From contig DATLQD010000167.1 in NCBI GenBank assembly GCA_035535315.1, positions 1 to 8,773 of the forward strand: DNA of 8,773 nt, read 5' to 3'. Below the pieces are notes generated by a model. It worked only from the letters and a program-made list of their open reading frames with translations. It was not told the origin of the DNA and ran no database searches. Made by a program: the position numbers and the translations under genes. This document shows, piece after piece, positions 5,866 through 8,773 of this stretch. How positions within the stretch are numbered: position 1 is the first letter of the stretch; every line of letters begins with the position of its first letter. This stretch comes from DASQGA01 sp035535315 (GTDB taxonomy: Bacteria; Actinomycetota; Thermoleophilia; Gaiellales; Gaiellaceae).

Positions 5866-6408
5866 ATGACTGCATTCCGTTTTCTCTGCCTGGCGGCCTG
5901 CGCCGCTGCATCGGCGTTCACACTCTTCAGCGTCCAGGAAGACGCTCGGGCGGCTGAGGCCTCGCCGGCGCCCCTCCTCGATGAGATCCGGGAGTCGCAG
6001 GCAACGACCTGGCGCTACGACCGGATCATGGGTCGGAAGCTCACTCGCTTCGACCGCAGCGTGTACCGGAGCCCGAGCCGGAGCTACCGTCGCTGGGTCC
6101 TGGGCCTCTGGCAAAAACGGAGCGCGAAAGCACGCCGTCGGGCCATGCATCCTCCGCACAAGGCGGCCTGGCTCTGCATCCAGGGGCATGAGGGCCCGTG
6201 GCGGGCGAACACAGGCAACGGCTACTACGGCGGTCTCCAGATGGATCTCTCCTTCCAGCGCACCTATGGCCTGTACCTGCTCCGGACGAAGGGCTACGCG
6301 CACCGCTGGACGGCGATCGAGCAGATGTGGGTCGCCGAGCGCGCGTACCGGAGCGGCAGGGGCTTCTATCCGTGGCCGAACACGGCCCGAAGCTGCGGGC
6401 TCTTGTAG
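5866..6408 (+). CDS. Secreted Rpf-like (resuscitation-promoting factor / transglycosylase-fold) protein
   Basis: The protein is 180 residues. A hydrophobic N-terminus (about 4-23) ending near ARA-A (27-30) looks like a Sec signal peptide. A basic middle region (about 40-95, many Arg/Lys) precedes a compact C-terminal domain (about 98-180) resembling Rpf: AAWLCIQGHEGPW (100-112) aligns with the GCEAGG-x-W block of mycobacterial RpfB, Glu109 is the likely catalytic acid, and NTGNGYYGGLQMD (115-127) matches NTGNGYYGGVQFD. Cys104 and Cys177 fit the conserved Rpf disulfide. Rpf enzymes cleave peptidoglycan and stimulate growth or wake dormant cells. No LysM, G5 or other wall-binding domain is present; the basic linker may bind wall polymers instead (inference). 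The enzyme fold is well supported, while a true resuscitation role is not shown. Confidence 0.85.
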   Translation: MTAFRFLCLAACAAASAFTLFSVQEDARAAEASPAPLLDEIRESQATTWRYDRIMGRKLTRFDRSVYRSPSRSYRRWVLGLWQKRSAKARRRAMHPPHKAAWLCIQGHEGPWRANTGNGYYGGLQMDLSFQRTYGLYLLRTKGYAHRWTAIEQMWVAERAYRSGRGFYPWPNTARSCGLL

Positions 6409-6413
6409 GGCGA

Positions 6414-6444
6414 GGCGGGCCGGGCCGCCTTCATGCAGCCCGCC
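6414..6444. terminator. GC-rich stem-loop between convergent genes, possible bidirectional terminator
   Basis: GGCGGGC (6414-6420) pairs with GCCCGCC (6438-6444) across a 17-nt loop; a competing shorter stem GGCGG/CCGCC lies at 6414-6418 and 6425-6429. It sits in the 53-bp gap between the convergent Rpf-like and BON genes, where a two-way terminator would be expected. There is no T-tract on either strand, so intrinsic termination is uncertain. Confidence 0.4.
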
Positions 6445-6461
6445 CCGCAACAGCCCTGGAG

Positions 6462-6917
6462 CTAGCCGGACTTCGTCTTGGCCGGCTCACCGGGAAGGTG
6501 GAGGAGGTTCTCGACCTCCTGCACACCCTCGACCTTGCGAACCTGGTTCTCGAGCGTCTCGATCAGCTCGGAGCGGTCTGCCTCACCGCGCAAGTAGACG
6601 ACTCCGTTCTCGGCGTTCACGTCGATCTTCCCCTTCGGCACCTCCGGGTCACGGAAGATCTCGCTCTCGACTTTCGCCTTGAGCGTGGCGTCATTCGGCT
6701 CTGGCTTTCGCTCTTCCCGGATGTGCTTCGCCTTCTCGGTCAGTCCCTTGGCCTGCGAGGTGACTTTCCCCCCCGCGTTCCCAGCCTTGCTTCCCGTGCT
6801 GCGGAACAGGCCGCCTGCGCGGTCGACCAGCGCATGGCGCCGCCGCTTGCCGTCGGTCGGGTCGAAGAAGTACATGAGTGCGGCACCGATGACCGCGATG
6901 AGTGGAATTCGTCGCAT
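6462..6917 (-). CDS. BON-domain protein with N-terminal hydrophobic segment
   Basis: The protein is 151 residues. A short hydrophobic segment (about 4-18) runs into FFDPTDGKRRRH (17-28), a pattern I recall at the N-terminus of small actinobacterial membrane proteins, here followed by a Lys/Gly-rich spacer. A BON domain fills about 76-141: LKAKVESEIF helix, KIDVNAENGVVYLRGEA strands, ELIETLENQVRKVEGVQEVENLL helix and strand. BON domains (as in OsmY) bind phospholipid surfaces and are linked to osmotic or envelope stress. A role in membrane upkeep is inference. The start is fixed by a strong Shine-Dalgarno site. It lies on the same strand as the downstream-coordinate hydrolase gene but 85 bp away, and need not be co-transcribed. 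Confidence 0.88.
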   Translation of the reverse strand: MRRIPLIAVIGAALMYFFDPTDGKRRRHALVDRAGGLFRSTGSKAGNAGGKVTSQAKGLTEKAKHIREERKPEPNDATLKAKVESEIFRDPEVPKGKIDVNAENGVVYLRGEADRSELIETLENQVRKVEGVQEVENLLHLPGEPAKTKSG

Positions 6918-6922
6918 TGATT

Positions 6923-6929
6923 CTCCTTC
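6923..6929 (-). promoter_or_regulatory. Shine-Dalgarno site of the BON gene
   Basis: On the minus strand GAAGGAG ends five bases before the ATG at 6917, which supports this start. Confidence 0.8.
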
Positions 6930-7002
6930 TCGTCTTTGGGTAACGCCTACCCCGAGACTACTTGGGTGAATCGTGCGAGGGGGACGACACCGGGAGAGGC
7001 CT

Positions 7003-7893
7003 CTAGAGGCCGGCTTCGACCCGGCACAGGAAGTCGTCGAGCATCCGAACGTATCCCGTGGTGTCCTCGACGTGGGCCATGTGCGACGCGTCCGGGTAGA
7101 TGACCGACTCGGCCCCTGGGATCCCCTCGCTGACAGTGCGGTTGATCGCCGGCGTCGCCTCGTCGTGCTCGCCGGTGACGACGAGGGTCGGTGGGTCGAT
7201 CTCTCCGAGGCGGTCGACGACGCTCCACTCGAGCAGCGTCCCTGTGACGTGGAACTCGCTCGGGCCGTTCATCGTCCGGTAGACCAGGCCGTTCTTCTCC
7301 ATGAAGTCGAAGGAGCGAAGCACACACTCGGGCCACGGGTCGGTCCGGCAGACGTGACGCCTGTAGAACGCCAGGCAGGCCTCCTCGTACTCGGGGTCGC
7401 CGGTCGTCCCGGCTTCCTCGTGCCGGCTGAGCGTGTCCTGGACATCCTGCGGTAGCTTGGCTCGGAGCTTGCCGGTCTCCTCGACCCATTGCGGGATGCT
7501 CGCCGGGGAGCTCGCCAGGACGAGGCTCTCGAGGCCCGCAGGCTTTGTCAGCGCGTACTCCATCGCCAGCATTCCGCCCCAGGAGTTGCCGAAGATGTGA
7601 ACGTGCTCCAGGCCGAGCGCGGTCCGGACCGCGTCGACCTCGTCCACGAAGAGCTCCACCGTGTACAACGAAGGATCGTCGGGGAGGTCTGATTTTCCGC
7701 AGCCGAGCTGGTCGTAGAAAACGACGCGCCTCCCGGTCTCTGAAACTGCCTCGAGGGGCTCGAGGTAGTCGTGCGTCGCGCCCGGTCCGCCGTGGAGGCA
7801 GAGGAGCGGCAGCTTCCCGTCCTCCTTGCGGTCACCAACGATGCGGTACCAGGTCTCGTAGCCGCGAAACGGGATGCGGCCTTCGGTCGCCAC
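7003..7893 (-). CDS. Proline iminopeptidase-family alpha/beta hydrolase (peptidase S33)
   Basis: From the GTG at 7893 the protein is 296 residues, the usual family length. HGGPG (34-38) forms the oxyanion region. GNSWGG holds the nucleophile Ser104, GEHDEATP gives Asp244, and SHMAHVE gives His271, completing a Ser-Asp-His triad on an alpha/beta-hydrolase fold with a helical cap between about 130 and 225. FYDQLGCGKSD (59-69) is a strong family match to prolyl aminopeptidases of the tricorn-F1 / Pip2 type, which release N-terminal residues, often proline, from short peptides in the cytoplasm. Members also include amidases, so the substrate is not certain. The start at 7893 fits a leaderless promoter just upstream; a TTG at 7899 is in frame but would lie before the predicted transcription start. 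There is no signal peptide. Confidence 0.88.
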   Translation of the reverse strand: MATEGRIPFRGYETWYRIVGDRKEDGKLPLLCLHGGPGATHDYLEPLEAVSETGRRVVFYDQLGCGKSDLPDDPSLYTVELFVDEVDAVRTALGLEHVHIFGNSWGGMLAMEYALTKPAGLESLVLASSPASIPQWVEETGKLRAKLPQDVQDTLSRHEEAGTTGDPEYEEACLAFYRRHVCRTDPWPECVLRSFDFMEKNGLVYRTMNGPSEFHVTGTLLEWSVVDRLGEIDPPTLVVTGEHDEATPAINRTVSEGIPGAESVIYPDASHMAHVEDTTGYVRMLDDFLCRVEAGL

Positions 7894-7899
7894 CGGCAA

Positions 7900-7928
7900 A
7901 GCCTATGCCGGTGCGGAGCCCGTTCCAA
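7900..7928 (-). promoter_or_regulatory. Predicted leaderless promoter of the proline iminopeptidase-family gene
   Basis: On the minus strand, TTGGAA (7928-7923) and TAGGCT (7905-7900) are separated by exactly 17 bp and fit the actinobacterial housekeeping pattern TTGNNN-17-TANNNT. The GTG start begins seven bases after the -10 box, so transcription would begin on the start codon itself. No Shine-Dalgarno site is present, in agreement. Confidence 0.65.
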
Positions 7929-7946
7929 GGCCGCCCGCCCTACTGG

Positions 7947-8699
7947 TCAATGCTCGTATCGCAGGAGCTCGGTGCGGTCGGAGCCGCCGGTCACCGTGAT
8001 CTCGAGCACCGGTCCCACTCCGCTGACGTAGAACTTCTCCTCGACGAGATCAGGCTCGATGGGGGTGAAGTTCCTCGTCTGGAGAACGTGATCGAAGGTG
8101 CCATACGGGACGTGGGCGTGTGCGGTGAGGCTGAGAATCTCCCCACCGTCCTCGGCCTGGCCCGCGTAGTACTCCTCGCGATAGGTCATGCCAGGCTTAG
8201 GGTGTGCCGGGACGATCATGCCGGGCTGCGCTCCGTCGACGCCCGCCTGCCACGAGCCTTCTGTCGTCTTCAGCTTGCCGTTCTCGTACTCCTTCGTGTC
8301 CTCGCCCAGGTACCAGAGGTTTCCCGCGGAGTCCTGCGCATACCAGTCGTAGGTGTCTTCCGTGATCTGCCCGCCCTCGGTCAAGACGTCATGCACGACT
8401 CGTGCCTCAATGCCGATGATGGTCTTGGTGTCGTTGGTGACGGTGACGACGACGCGGCGCACCGCACCTTCCGCGTCGGTCTCGCGGTACACGCGGCGGG
8501 TTCCGGGCACGATCGGGAAATACGGGTTGTCGATCTCGGTGGTGAAGTCGGCCGGGTTGAGGTGCACGGGCTCGCTTCCGCGCGGAAGCTCCGTCGCCTT
8601 CCCCGCCGCTGTCGTGGCCTCGTTCGCCTTCGAGCTGCCGCCGCACGCACTCGTGAAGGGAATGAGCAGAGCACAGGTAATAGCGATCGTCCAGCGCAT
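7947..8699 (-). CDS. Predicted lipoprotein of unknown function
   Basis: The protein is 250 residues. The N-terminus has one Arg, a hydrophobic core (about 4-15) and a lipobox ending TSAC with Cys19, followed by GGSS, so it should be lipid-anchored outside the membrane; Thr rather than Leu at -3 makes the box slightly weak. A low-complexity tether (about 20-42) leads to a mainly beta-strand domain: LNPADFTTEIDNPYFPI (47-63), PGTRRVYRE, DTYDWYAQDSAGNLWYLGEDTKEYENGK, then GVDGAQPGMIVPAHPKPGMTYREEYY and a closing KFYVSGVGPVLEI. I recall this conserved layout from other actinobacterial proteins but know no function. No enzyme motif or metal-binding cluster is evident. A strong ribosome site fixes the start. 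Confidence 0.82.
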   Translation of the reverse strand: MRWTIAITCALLIPFTSACGGSSKANEATTAAGKATELPRGSEPVHLNPADFTTEIDNPYFPIVPGTRRVYRETDAEGAVRRVVVTVTNDTKTIIGIEARVVHDVLTEGGQITEDTYDWYAQDSAGNLWYLGEDTKEYENGKLKTTEGSWQAGVDGAQPGMIVPAHPKPGMTYREEYYAGQAEDGGEILSLTAHAHVPYGTFDHVLQTRNFTPIEPDLVEEKFYVSGVGPVLEITVTGGSDRTELLRYEH

Positions 8700-8705
8700 C
8701 TTCGG

Positions 8706-8713
8706 CCTCCTTT
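8706..8713 (-). promoter_or_regulatory. Shine-Dalgarno site of the lipoprotein gene
   Basis: AAAGGAGG on the minus strand ends six bases before the ATG at 8699, a near-perfect match to the 16S rRNA tail. The remaining 60 bases to the window edge hold no gene or clear promoter that I can support. Confidence 0.85.
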
Positions 8714-8773
8714 GGAAACGGAGCTCACGGTACGGCCGGGCGATGAGAACTAGATGAGACCGCGATAGGCGCT

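Noticed and set aside
7545..8753. A 402-codon plus-strand reading frame
   Set aside because: It is antisense to the hydrolase and lipoprotein genes, both of which have clear motifs or start signals.

Overview
The window is GC-rich bacterial chromosome with short intergenic gaps. The best guess at the source is a deep-branching actinobacterium of the Thermoleophilia (Gaiellales/Solirubrobacterales) type. This is inferred from memory of protein style: a secreted protease ending in paired Ig-like repeats (GSTFQC...D, then AC, then RAKDRAGNLDPTPA), a small Rpf-like protein with GNGYYGGLQMD and WPNTARSCGLL, a DUF6328-type membrane protein, and one gene that looks leaderless. No marker gene fixes the taxonomy.

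Layout, left to right. Positions 2-2398 (+) hold the 3' part of a secreted M36 (fungalysin-type) metalloprotease with long C-terminal accessory domains. It meets convergent uppP (2395-3333, -), which encodes undecaprenyl-diphosphatase, and the two stop codons share one CTAG. A membrane-anchored c-type cytochrome (3360-3986, +) diverges from uppP across only 26 bp. A tRNA-Ser(GGA) lies on the minus strand (4006-4095). Next come a small basic Rho_N-domain protein (4215-4556, +) and a uracil-DNA glycosylase superfamily protein (4642-5259, +), whose 3' end overlaps a convergent DUF6328-like membrane protein (5219-5692, -). A 173-bp divergent spacer rich in inverted repeats leads into a secreted Rpf-like muralytic protein (5866-6408, +). 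Convergent to that is a BON-domain protein (6462-6917, -), followed by a proline iminopeptidase-family hydrolase (7003-7893, -) and a predicted lipoprotein of unknown function (7947-8699, -).

How the genes relate: there is no obvious multi-gene pathway. Several products act at the envelope or outside the cell (protease, UppP, cytochrome, DUF6328-like protein, Rpf-like protein, BON protein, lipoprotein), but strand switches are frequent and most genes look singly transcribed. Only the last three genes share a strand in a row, and the middle one of these appears to have its own leaderless promoter.

I found no transposase, integrase, CRISPR array, phage gene, toxin-antitoxin pair or defence cassette. 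The most distinctive points are the structured spacer before the Rpf-like gene, the variant glycosylase motifs, the very tight convergent and divergent junctions, and the leaderless promoter. I do not see a convincing new multi-gene system.
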